Part shown: piece by piece, positions 46,851 through 57,150 of the stretch
How positions within the stretch are numbered: position 1 is the first letter of the stretch
Layout: the number at the start of each line of letters is the position of its first letter
Source of the DNA: Protonemura montana
Lineage: Eukaryota > Arthropoda > Insecta > Plecoptera > Nemouridae
Direction of reading: 5' to 3'
Assembly: GCA_947568835.1 (NCBI GenBank)
Contig: OX387607.1
Coordinates: forward strand, 8,689,201 to 8,753,200
Length of the DNA stretch: 64,000 bases
Notes under the pieces: model-generated
Database searches by the model: none
What the model was told of the DNA's origin: nothing
The model's input: the letters and a program-made list of their open reading frames with translations, nothing else
Made by a program: the position numbers and the translations under genes

Positions 46851-48481
46851 ATTGATGCACAGTTCAAGAAATATAAATACTTGCTAACATAAAAATAGAA
46901 ACCTAGTGCAAGGTGATTTCTAAATGACTCTCTATACCTTCATAGCAACTTTCAAAGCTTTCACTATAGGTTTCGAGGGATTTTGTGGGATATTTTATGA
47001 ATATATCCTATGAATTTCGCTAATTTAAGGGATATGTTATGGGATTTTTAGTTTAAGGGAATAATAATGGAAAACTGGAACATTACTTGCCTCAAAATGC
47101 CAATGCTCACAATTCCAAAGTCCAACAGCTGCAAACAGTCAAGATAGGAATCATTGAAAATCTTGACACCATCAGACACCATGCGTAAATAAACCGTGCG
47201 TGGGGATTCTGCGACTTCACGCAGACAAGCACTGTGCATATTTTCACAATTTGATGTTTGCAACGTTGTAATACAATGGGACTACTAGCACTGGTAGAAC
47301 GCAAGGGTAGACTTTTGGATTCTACGGTAGGCAGAGCAGTTTTCACACCATCTGGGTCAGGGAGAACTGTTTTGTTGCAAGCTACGTTGCTTCCATATAA
47401 GTTACGCTTCCACCTAACCTATCTTTTTCTTTACTAATGATTACGGAAGGAACGAAGCTTACAGCTTTTCAGTTTTCATTTAAAATTTTCGTAAGCTGCA
47501 AAAGTAAGCTACTCTGGGCATATTCACAGAGTTTTAGATGTGGTAGTTCTTTGCATGCAGCTGGTTGCAAAGAGCTATTAACACTCCAGACACATGCTGA
47601 ACTACCTGGAACCATCTCTGCTGGAACTTTAACTCCGGCACCAGAGCGGTTCACTCCTGCGTCTTACAAACGTTACAAACAAGAACTAAATAGTTTAAAG
47701 CTTTGTGCTCGACGTTTAACAAAGTAAAAAGATTTAGGTTAGTCTTCAGAACTAATCTTATCTCTCCTCAATGCTGCTAGGTAGGTAAGTAGGCTATTTT
47801 ACAACTTGCTACAGGATCACGCAAAATGTGGAACCAATCATTGGCTCAACCGTGAAATACCTACCTTATTTAAATTTCCTTCTGTTACTACTGGTTAATA
47901 ACGCTGTGACAACCATCGGACGATTCCATGCAGTACCGGCGCTGGTACCGGTGAAACACGAGGATTCTTCGCAGGTCTTGCTCGTTGGCGATCGGTTTAT
48001 CCAGGCGTATTTTTGTAATCATTTACCCTTCCGCATTGATAACGCATACATTTTGCTTCAAGATACTTCATAGCTTCAGCAGGTTTCTTTAAGTCCGCAG
48101 CTGAACAGCAATTTCATGACAAATTACCATATTAAAACTGATGCGCCTCTCCATCCCGTCCCATCACCATCCCATCACCGTCGTCAAAGAGGCCGTCTGT
48201 ATGTGTGAGCAGGATAGCAAACGTACTGAAAATACCGAAGACCGAAATACCGAAATACCAACCTTCTAAAAGAGCGCTGGTTTTCAAACTCATGGTAATG
48301 TGTGTAACTCACTGGTGTAACTCAGTAAGCTGGTTTAATATTCGTATATGTGGGTGGAGCTCAAGTATTTGAGAGATTTAATTGTGATCAATTGAATGTC
48401 AATGGTCATTAACTTTCATAAAGTAGAACTGCATGTTAACCATGGACATGCAAATGTCAGCAAAGGCTTTAAAACATTTTT

Positions 48482-48487
48482 TTTATT
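48482..48487 (-). terminator. Possible polyadenylation signal of SCP-like gene
   Basis: AATAAA on the minus strand (TTTATT on +), about 400 nt after the stop codon at 48893. Other AT-rich variants are nearby. Confidence 0.4.
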
Positions 48488-48892
48488 TTTATTTTTACAT
48501 ATTAACAAGCACAACTTGTAGATATTTACAGTATAAAAATTGCAGTCTACTATTATAATTAAACAGTAATAAAATAGTATTATGTAATAGGATAGCAAAC
48601 AGATAAAATAAGAAAACTTCAAATTGAACCCAGTCAAAAATATAATTAGGCTGGATCATTATATCTGCCTAGGCAAAGATAATAAGACACAGGAAAGATA
48701 TTTTACCAGCCACCATTTCACTATATATCACTCAGATCACAGAAATAAGTTGGAGCTTTTCCTTTTCAAATGCTCTACATGTTACCCTAATGGTGCTCGG
48801 AGTTATTTTAAAACTGTGCAAAGAAAAAGCTTTATAATGACTGAAAGAATCAAATTTATCTTGAGATTTCACGAAGATGCTTTGTGTGAAAA

Positions 48893-49039
48893 TTATTGAG
48901 TTAGTGGACCCCAAAAGTGCTTGCTTGGCCGCCTCTCATCTTCAGTCAAAAAGAACTCTCTGCCATGTTTGACAAATTCCTTCAGACTGATAAAACCGTC
49001 TCCATTCTTGTCGATTGCCTTGAAGCTTCTACTGGCATC
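48893..49039 (-). CDS. SCP-like exon 6: EF-hand 4 and stop
   Basis: Acceptor tttttttcag. 48 codons plus TAA at 48895-48893. It encodes DASRSFKAIDKNGDGFISLK with a canonical loop, then EFVKHGREFFLTEDERRPSK and the terminal HFWGPLTQ. Confidence 0.94.
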   Translation of the reverse strand, partial: DASRSFKAIDKNGDGFISLKEFVKHGREFFLTEDERRPSKHFWGPLTQ

Positions 49040-52000
49040 CTGAAAAAAAGGAACACACACATGAAATGTTAGCAGACATTTGGTTTGCACACATACATAA
49101 GTACCTAATTCAACTGCTGAAAATACCAAGCGAAATGCACCTGATAGTCTGTTTAAAGCTGATTTGGACATGTAATATTCTAAAATGTAATGTTACTGAC
49201 CAAACTAGGACAATAAATGTCATCAGTAACACCAGGTAGAGAATGTTGATACCAGTAATCAAAGGTAAAATACATAAAAATGAAATTGGACGCATTCAGC
49301 TCTGTACATTGCACTTTTCTACTTTCTTCATCCTCACCATTAAACTATGCTTACCTCTTGTTTCAGTCCCAAGCATTGGAAGAAAAGCTTAAACTCTGCA
49401 ATCGAGATGGACCCACTCTTGTCTTTGTCGACTGCCTGAAAGATAATTTTTTTTTGTCAGATACTTTGGTACAATCAAATAGTTTCTTCTTTGTACATTG
49501 TGTTCAACAACATTTTTATTTTGGAAATTATTAAAACACCAACAACATTGTACCAGCTACTTATCAGATATCAGTAGATTGAATCCTTCAAACAGTTCAA
49601 GAATTAACTGTCACCGAAGAATGATTAGACACATACATGTAAAACTTCTTGTCACCATGTTAGATGAGTTCTGCTTGAGAGAAAATGGAAACGACAGTAT
49701 CCTTAGATTAGAGCTTGATGTAGGTAACTTAACCAACCTGGAAGAGGAATGGCAGGAAGCGATGGGTCTTCTTCTTCAGTGCTCTGTCATTCATCGTGTG
49801 GTGCATGTTTTCGAGATATTGCTGCGCCGTCACCATGTTGTACTTATCTACGATGCCCCATTGTTCTTCCCACACGTGCTGTAGAAAAGACACAAAATAA
49901 TCACAATCGGGTACCTTTAACGCATTGTGAAAAAGCTTAACTTTCTATCTGTCAGCATTATCAGAACCTTTACCAAACATTTATGAACCATTATTATGAT
50001 TTTTTAGCTCATGTCTACTTTAACTAACCTTAGATAAAGTAACAGGTACGACCTTAGAGAAAATAATACTTACGAATCATTGGGAAATTGAACTGTTCTT
50101 CACTAAGCATTCAAAACCCAGTTTAAATAGATTTGTCAAATTTATGAACCATATATTTTTTTGTAAATCAAAAATCTGATTCCGCTTCGGACTTTAGTTC
50201 TACCAAACTCTGGAATTATGGTTCTGATTCCAATTCTGGTTCTAATAATATCAGGTTCAGGTTCTAGTTTTAGTAATGAAAAATACCGATTCTTTCAGAT
50301 TCCGATTGCGGTTCTAGTTCAGGTCCTTGATTTTGAACACAAATGCTAAACACAAAATTCATTAAAATGAACTGTCATATGGTTTAGAAATAAGCAGAGT
50401 ATTAAAGTTGTGAACGGGTTTGTTTTAAACCCTGTTTGACAGCCTGAACACGTATGCGATGGTGATACCCTTAGGGCTTCGACAAAGTCGGTCTTCTGCT
50501 GCGACGTGAGGTGTCCCAGCTGGATGAACCGGTCGGCCAGCATGGTAAAGTCGTCGAAAGACACGACGCCATCCTTGTTGACGTCAATCACCGCATGGAA
50601 TGATCGAATCTTCTGTCGCCAGAACTCACTGGTACCCTGAAGCAGATATGCTGAAGATTGGCAATTTGCTTCATCAGTAGCTTTAATTTATAAACAGATC
50701 TGTGTCAGATTGATGTATTCCATAAAAAAGTTTCTATAATAAACTACTACTACTATAATAAACTACATCTAAATAATACTCTTTAATAATATAAGTTACT
50801 ACAATAAAGTTTCTATAGCAAAATTGTGATTAATATAAATTTTAAAACATTGTAACTTTCATAACAACAGCAAAATTCTGTACTTACTTTAGAAACATTT
50901 TGTAAGTCATTTTGCAAGTCATTTTGCTAACTCAAATGCATTTATCGAAGGCTAATTTTACGGCTAAGTTATTTTAAGTGAGCATGTATAAAAATAAAAA
51001 TGCTTATTAACTCATATGAAGTATGGGGGTCAGTTTTGAAATGCATAAAGTTGCAAGATAAGATTCTCGGTCAGAAATGCACCCATCCACTGACGGTGCT
51101 GCGCCGGAGGACTGTCCTCACCCTCTCGACTCGTTCGTCGTCGGAGTCTGAGTCTGAGTCCGACGCGCTCTGGTAGCCACTGCGGGCGTGCCCCTGGCCC
51201 GGACGGGAGCTGGACGCAAGCCGAGCACACAGGCCAATCTGGGCCACCGGCTGCAAAACATTGAAGATGGCAATTTTTTGTTAATGCTGGGGAACATATT
51301 TCATATTGTCATTTTCACTAACAAAAATATCTGATGCACCAACTGCGTACACGATAATTTAAGCTGGAAGGAACCAATTGCTGTATAGCGTAGGTTTATG
51401 AGTGCGAGATGATGAGGGTGATCACAAAAAATATTAGGGGAAACCCAAAGCTAAACACCTATTGAGTAGCTTTTAGGGACCTCCGGCTTAATGTACAACC
51501 CAAACACAGGATTCCTCCACAAATCAGTGCTGTCGAGAGGTGGATAAGCAAGAGGATTTAATTTCTTGTAGTAACTTTCATTCCTCCATCATCATTCCTT
51601 TCTCTAAGCTTCAGCCTCTCTCCCAAAGCGATATAGTAATGTGTGTGATGGTAACCCATCCAATACCTGACCCAGCTCATTGTTGCTTAACTTCAGTGGT
51701 CTCATCAGTTTTAACCAGTGATTCAAAAAAGCCAAACCATTCTCTAATTTCTCCAAGGTAAGTTCCATATACTTTCAATGGCCACAATAAGGGGTTGCTT
51801 AGGAACAATCAACAAATACAAGAAGGAAGCCTAGTAAAGGAGCAGCAAATTTGCAGATTCGTTGTGGTGTGGTATTTATCGTATGAAGCATTGGTAGGAT
51901 GTGTATTCCTTTGTAGCCAATAGACAATGCTGTAATACAGCGCTGTCCATGCATTCTTTAATTAGCAAACGTAAAGTTAAAAAACATAAGCATATTTCAA

Positions 52001-55000
52001 CAATGAGATCACAGGCCGTAGCAACAAAGAATAATTAAACACCTTCTGGGAGTCATGCACCTTCATGACTTGTTAGTGTTCACATACAGAAATTGTTTCC
52101 TTTATTGTGGGTGACCAGTTTATTTTATTGCTTGAATAAATTTGGGTCTGGGTAATTTGCCATCTCAATATGCCTACATTTTTAGGCAAGCACTTCACTA
52201 TCGTCAAAGAACTGTACATTTTATTGTACAAATATATTGTTTTGGATATGCCAACCGTTTTGATAACTCTATACCTTCCTCGCCTCAAGAAATACCTGTC
52301 CAACCTGTTATTACTTCTCTCCCTCTCTCTCTATCTCTTTCTCTTTCTCTCTTGGTCAGTTCCCGGTCTTCAATAACCTTTCTTTTTCATGTCGCGTTTA
52401 AAATTTTGACAAAAGCCGCCCCTGTTGCACGGCAATCTGCTGCACACGGTCGACCATGAATTTTTGGTACTACGTGCTATTCGACATTCATTCTTCGGCC
52501 TACAACCATTGCTGTTGCAGACGCAATTTTTGACCTTTCGAACATTTCATAACGACGTGTCTTGTAATGTGTTCGGTTTCATTATTAAGGTTGTTCAACG
52601 ATGTAGGAAATGTTCTTGTACTTATTTACATCGGTGACTCTTTTTTGAGTCGTCAACTGTCTTCTTTGAGGACAATTACCGTAGAGATAATTCACAATGA
52701 ATTGCAGTGTTTTTTTTATTGCATGAGTAGTTGACCGAGTGATACGAGATGAAACGTAAGAAGTAAACAAATGTAAAAGGTAAACAATGAAATAAATGAT
52801 GTAAAACATGAAAACATAATCGAATTTCACCACAATGGAGGTTTCTATGAGTAATAGGACTAACACCATGCATACATTCCATGTCATTAGGACATTACCA
52901 CTGAATATATGGCATTACTCTAACTTACAAGTTGTATCCTTTTGACATGGAGGGCATGCTGGATGTTTGGCAAAAGCTTAGGGAGTCCCGAACATACATC
53001 AATTTAGTCACTCAATAGTAGAGGGTAACCTTATTTATGACGTGTCCATCTTGGTCAATTTAGAGGCCTAAATCTTCTAGTATATGGCATATGGTGTTAG
53101 CAATTTTCTCCCATGGCAAACAATTCCAATAAGGAATGTACCCTCTCTCACCCTTAAAGGTAGCGGGTGACTTTTTGACCGGAAAATCAACCGGCGTGAC
53201 CCCATAAACCCTCTTCTTTCATGGATGCACCTCAAAAATCCGTATCCATCTTAGAGATAACCACGTTAACTAGTTATCTTGATATCGAAATTTCTTCCTA
53301 TCAGCATCCGCTGCACAGAGCGTCACTTCGATTGTGTTAGATCTAAAAATAATATTTTCATCGCGTAATATTGTCCATGTAAAAATATGTGTCACATCGG
53401 GATTATTGAATGTCAATATCAATCAAATCGTATTAAATATACGCATGTAATCAGTTTATCAACAACATACACGTAAAAATGATTTCACGGTAAAATTAAT
53501 CAGATTAATAAGACGATACTATTGATTGATACTATTGATTACAGTGTAGCCCACGAGAGAAGATATCAGCACAAGGACTGCAACTTAGCATTGCTACTAA
53601 CTCACGAATGAAACTTCAGTTTTGATTTTAGTGGTGGGATTTCAAAAGATTTCCGACATCTGCAAAATATTACCCAAGGTTGTTATAATCGCTAGAAAAA
53701 ATTTGCAATAGCTCGGAATACAAAATTTCTTGAAGCGGCCAAAGATTAGAGAGCAAAAGTGAATCGGCGGAAGATGATTTTTAATGCTTTTTAAAATGAC
53801 AGTTGGCCCGCATGTCACCCCAAAACGACCGGTGGCGCCTCTGCCGGAAAAGTATGATCTCTCGCTGAAAATTGCACTAAACATTTATTGTGAAAAGGAC
53901 AGAATTTTTTGCTGGATCTTAGATTTGCAGTCTTTAGCGACGCAATGTTCCAAAAACGGTCTGTTTGCTCCGGTATATGTGACCTTTGTTCGTAACCCTA
54001 TGACAAGGTACGTACCTACGAACTCTGACATAAACGTACATGGGATGATTCGGTACCCGGGGTTCTTTGTTTCCCGGGGTGTATTTCCTACCAAACCACA
54101 CCAAAAATTTCAACATAGTGTAGGTTTAAAACGACAAGAGCCCTTACATACATACATTTGAATGCCTTTACCCTATTGCCTCTACACATAAGTTTAATTT
54201 CTTTAAGTTTATTCTTAGATGCAACCGTTCGATAAGGTCCATCTCACGATACGGCAGCTGGGTAAAATGACCTCTGTGATAACCTCGACGCGTGGTGGTC
54301 GTTGCACTACTTGAAATCACTGGACTAACTCGGCATGGAGCTCGCCAAATCGCAGAATCGCGAGACGCGTAAACGTGATCCGGCTTAGCAGACAGTCGCC
54401 AAAAAAAAACCACTCCCATTCGTCGGCCGCTGTTTTTTTTTCTTTCAACAAATACATTATAGACCGACTATGGGCAGTGTGATAGTACATTTAAATTAAA
54501 TACCGCTTAGTCATTAATAAGTCCCGCTTTGTCAGTGAACCGTTGACTTTTTTTGTCTTCGCAATCGAACGCAGCTTTTAACTGACCCCTGAAGAATTTG
54601 TATCACTGATGAAACTGCCCCTGACCCAAAACCCTGCCCAAACCCTGCCCAAATACCACTTCCTTAATTAGAGTTAAAGATTAATTTTGCTAAATTTTCC
54701 ATTAATTGGTTAGATTGACTGAACAGCAATAAAAAATAACCAGTTTTCTAGAAAAAAAGGTGGCGTTCCGTTAGGTAAGATCAAGACTAGCACCTTTCTG
54801 GTTCCCGAACATATGGTCGAAGAAAAAGTCGCAAGCGTATAATGCAAAGAAATTTAATATTGTATTAAGCTGTCTTGACATATTTGCCCTCTCTTTTAGG
54901 TAACTAGTTACAGTTTGTTTGGGAACAAAAGCTGCCCACTAGTTGCCGATTCCAAGTGTGGCGTGCAGAGAGCATGTGAGGCGATCAATTGCAGTGGATT

Positions 55001-55516
55001 TGGCAACACCCATGGTGGGTTCAAGATTTTAAAAAGGGCTTTTGAAAGTCAAACAAACCATTAAATTAAACTGACATAGACAGTTGGTTCAGAATTAGTG
55101 CTTTTCATATCATCGTGGAATTACATTCTTTGGTTAAATCGTCAAGAGCCGGATCCACAAAGCAGAGTTTAAACTTAATTCCCATACATTTTGGTGTAAA
55201 GTCTCTATCACAACCCCTAAAAATCTCAAAACACTGGCTGTGATTGGCAAATTTTAAACCCTGTCTTGTAAATTATGCCCATATGTCAGAAAACTTCGAG
55301 TACCCACGAGATTTTCCAAAACATAGCGAATTTTCAGAGAAATATGATAGTAACGACGGGTAAATATTATAATTTTAACCTTAAATTTAAAAAAAATCTG
55401 TCCGCATGTAGATTTTGAAGCAATTTGTTTGAGTTTTAGGTGTTGTTACTTGCCTGTTTCGTGGCAAACTCTCGCAGGCCCCTTGAAGCCAGCACCCGGA
55501 GCAAAGACATGGCCAT
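48893..55516 (-). CDS. Sarcoplasmic calcium-binding protein-like (calexcitin type) EF-hand protein with N-terminal extension
   Basis: Ca2+-buffering or sensing EF-hand protein of the invertebrate SCP family. Exons in transcription order: 55516-55454, 51250-51122, 50636-50469, 49878-49738, 49435-49355, 49039-48893. All junctions are phase 0 and give 242 aa plus TAA. EF1 is in exon 3 (DVNKDGVVSFDD), EF2 is degenerate in exon 4, EF3 is in exon 5 (DKDKSGSISIAE) and EF4 in exon 6 (DKNGDGFISLKE). So three loops keep the canonical ligands, and the end SKHFWGPLTQ fits the family. Typical SCPs are about 175-195 aa. Here about 64 residues are added: a Met-start Arg/Leu/Ala leader resembling a mitochondrial targeting peptide, and an acidic SASDSDSDSDDERVER linker. 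The leader exon is assigned by phase, a good start context and a GC donor; it is the least certain part. A role in mitochondria is inferred. Confidence 0.88.
49355..49435 (-). CDS. SCP-like exon 5: EF-hand 3
   Basis: Acceptor tatctttcag, donor CAAGAG|gtaagc. It has 27 codons, phase 0 both sides. It encodes AVDKDKSGSISIAEFKLFFQ plus CLGLKQE; the EF loop is complete and has canonical ligands. Confidence 0.93.
49738..49878 (-). CDS. SCP-like exon 4: degenerate EF-hand 2
   Basis: Acceptor ttctacag, donor TTCCAG|gttggt. It has 47 codons, phase 0 both sides. It encodes HVWEEQWGIVDKYNMVTAQQ, then YLENMHHTMNDRALKKK and RFLPFLFQ. The second EF loop has lost its ligands, as is usual in SCPs. Confidence 0.92.
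49990..50140 (+). repeat. Dispersed repeat family B, copy 3 (diverged)
   Basis: It shares ctcatgtctact, ccttag and cattcaaaacccagtt(t/c)aaatag in the same order as the 33.8 kb copy. It lies in intron 3 of the SCP-like gene (between 50469 and 49878). Confidence 0.65.
50469..50636 (-). CDS. SCP-like exon 3: EF-hand 1
   Basis: Acceptor ctgcttcag, donor CTAAGG|gtatca. It has 56 codons, phase 0 both sides. It encodes GTSEFWRQKIRSFHAVIDVN and the rest of EF1 (loop DVNKDGVVSFDD, with Asp and not Glu at position 12), followed by the helix LADRFIQLGHLTSQQKTDFV. Confidence 0.93.
51122..51250 (-). CDS. SCP-like exon 2: basic/acidic linker
   Basis: Acceptor ttttgcag, donor GAGAGG|gtgagg. It has 43 codons, phase 0 both sides. 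It encodes PVAQIGLCARLASSSRPG, a Gly/His/Arg segment and an acidic SASDSDSDSDDERVER stretch that leads into the SCP domain. GC content is well above its surroundings, as in the other exons. Confidence 0.85.
53560..53875 (+). repeat. Dispersed repeat family A, copy 4
   Basis: Full-length relative of copy 1. It has gagagaagatatcagcac, ctactaactcacg, a tttaaaatgacagttggccc segment and the gaccggtggcgcctctgccg core. It lies in the large first intron of the SCP-like gene. Confidence 0.8.
54900..55014 (+). other. Candidate Cys-rich exon, unassigned
   Basis: Bounded by a good acceptor (ccctctcttttag) and a donor (CATG|gtgggt), phase 0 in and 1 out. The open frame includes NKSCPLVADSKCGVQRACEA and INCSGFGNTHG, with four Cys. 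I do not recognise the family. It lies on the + strand, opposite the first intron of the SCP-like gene, and no partner exon was found. Confidence 0.3.
55454..55516 (-). CDS. SCP-like exon 1: start codon and putative targeting leader
   Basis: The ATG at 55516-55514 has G at -3 and G at +4. The 21 codons begin MAMSLLRVLASRGL and end with Ala-Thr-Lys-Gln. The donor is AAACAG|gcaagt, an excellent match to a GC-AG donor. The frame is open further upstream to a possible acceptor (ctttcttcag, exon side at 55618), so the real exon may begin there with a longer 5' UTR or coding part. Phase 0 out matches the next exon. Confidence 0.6.
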
Positions 55517-57113
55517 TGCAATCCCCTGAAGCGTCAAACTTCTTGCACCCTTCTTGAGGGGTCCGATCAACTTCAATCGTGGAGTGTATTCAAATGAAAA
55601 TTGCTTTTGGAGGCGACGCTGAAGAAAGACAGCCCAGTTTTAGTCCAAGCTCTTTTGACTAACCAATCGTTAGAGTATTACCGAAGACACCGCGACAGAA
55701 GTTTTTATTTAAATAGACGTCTCGCAAAATACGTGTAAAAACAGATTCTTAGTTATAAGTCACAGAAACCAATTAAAAAAAAAAAAACTCTCTAAACGGT
55801 TTGGATCCCACTTTTTGCAAATTCCCTCACCGGCACCTGGTCACCGTTACACGTATTTCGCCAAGGCGTCTTCACGAGCTCCTTCAAGCCAACTAAATCC
55901 TCCTGATGCCTTCTTGGTCCGCACACGGCCAACTTCAGGTCACCACGGTCTGCGCATGTGCAGCGTTGCCATGCCGAAGGTCAGTGCCGAAACCGAGCCA
56001 GTGCGGTGGTTATGCAAATCAAACTGGAGCGCGGTGACTTATATGAACTTGATCGCCGACAGCTGTACCGCAGGTTTCACGCTATGACTCCCTTTAAGAC
56101 TGCACTTTTAGCAAATATTGAGGTAAGTCTATAGTCCGACCTTTGAGTGCTGGTAGCTGAAAAGTACGACCAGGTTTGTCTGACCGAGCAGAATTTGCAA
56201 TTTAATGCCCGCATCAGCAAAGCTTTCATGATCAAGGTCTAGCTGCCGGACAATAAATAAAATAAAGTGCATATTGCTCTAAAAATGATAGCGCTTGTTG
56301 TCATTGTCGCGTTTGTACGTTTCCTCGTGAACTGTCCTCGAGTATGGCCACGAGGACTTCCAATCACATGAGGTAAAATTCAGATGTATCAAGCTGAAAC
56401 CTGAGTTTAAGAGGTTGGCACTACCAAGATGAAAAACGCGAAGGAAATATTTTGTGAAGTCAAACTTTGTTTGGTCTTTAGGAAATGGTAGAAATGATGA
56501 GGGGTTAACCGTCATGATGCTGTCAAAAATAAGAGCGGACTACACGGTTCGGTATCACGTAAATCTGGATCAATTTAGATCAATCTGGATGAAATGTTAC
56601 CCTGTTTGGTCACCCTATTTCCATTATCTAGATAATAGGCAAAATTAAAAAATATTACATTATTTGGCATTCGGACTTACAAACTTGACAAATATTAAAA
56701 TGTATTAAGGGCTCTAAATTATACCAACGAAGTTTGACCCTCAAGACATCATGTATTAGCAGTCTGACAACTATTTTCTTAAAGTACCTAAAAAATCACA
56801 ATGCATCTATTTCATATCAAAGGTAAACAATTCTCCCCTGCACCACTTTCACCATATGGCCTTCCCTCGTAAAAGCGATTAGATTAGGTCGGCAGACACG
56901 AGTGTTTGATAGTACAGAACTGATTACAAAATCCATGCTTTGATTGATAATTTCACTGCCGGCCCGTCAGTCCACTTGCAAACCTCACATCGGTCACTTA
57001 TTCTCTGACGTATATGCATAATACACAGGTGCCATTTAATTGAAATGTGTCATTTATTAAAATAGCCGAGAAAATTTTTGTTTAGAACCTGAAGTGCATT
57101 AGCTGGATTTAAA
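55517..57113. promoter_or_regulatory. Divergent intergenic region between SCP-like gene and anoctamin
   Basis: 1.6 kb between the predicted start codons of two head-to-head genes. The proximal 55.6-56.1 kb part is GC-richer than its surroundings. A tatatgcataat segment lies at about 57011-57022, some 90 bp before the anoctamin ATG. The 90-codon open frame at 55815-56087 shows no family similarity and I do not call it. The promoter role is inferred from the layout. Confidence 0.45.
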
Positions 57114-57150
57114 ATGTCGAAACAATTTGATGACAATGGATTTGGTTTCG
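57114..57150 (+). CDS. Anoctamin proposed first exon
   Basis: ATG at 57114-57116 in the context aaaATGT, 12 codons (MSKQFDDNGFGF) plus one base, donor TTTCG|gtaagt. Phase 1 out matches the acceptor at 62044, completing an Ala codon. It lies 4.9 kb from the next exon. The short length makes this a proposal. Confidence 0.5.

Larger units (their letters stand above)
32891..48480. other. Repeat-dominated intergenic region
   Basis: Between the cut/Cux 3' UTR and the 3' end of the SCP-like gene I recognise no protein-coding gene. The region carries repeat families A, B, C and D, the tRNA-module palindrome, the 1.2 kb inverted-repeat element and AT-rich unique DNA. Open frames of up to about 156 codons here lack family motifs and mostly lie inside repeats. 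No CASP-specific 3' exons were recognised. Confidence 0.7.
51251..55453 (-). other. First intron of SCP-like gene (predicted GC-AG)
   Basis: 4.2 kb intron from gcaagt to ttttgcag. It contains a family A repeat (53.56-53.88 kb), a (ct)n-like stretch near 52.31-52.36 kb, and, on the opposite strand, a Cys-rich exon-like segment at 54900-55014. No other SCP exon is apparent. Confidence 0.6.

Noticed and set aside
47437-47727. 96-codon plus-strand frame
   Set aside because: Not recognised and without supporting context; too weak to call a gene.
54168-54419. Minus-strand frame of 83 codons in the first SCP intron, considered as the SCP first exon
   Set aside because: It does not join in phase with a good donor as well as the 55516-55454 exon does, and its residues have no leader or SCP character.
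55815-56087. 90-codon plus-strand frame between the SCP-like and anoctamin genes
   Set aside because: No family motif; the GC-rich composition may reflect promoter DNA or minus-strand 5' sequence.
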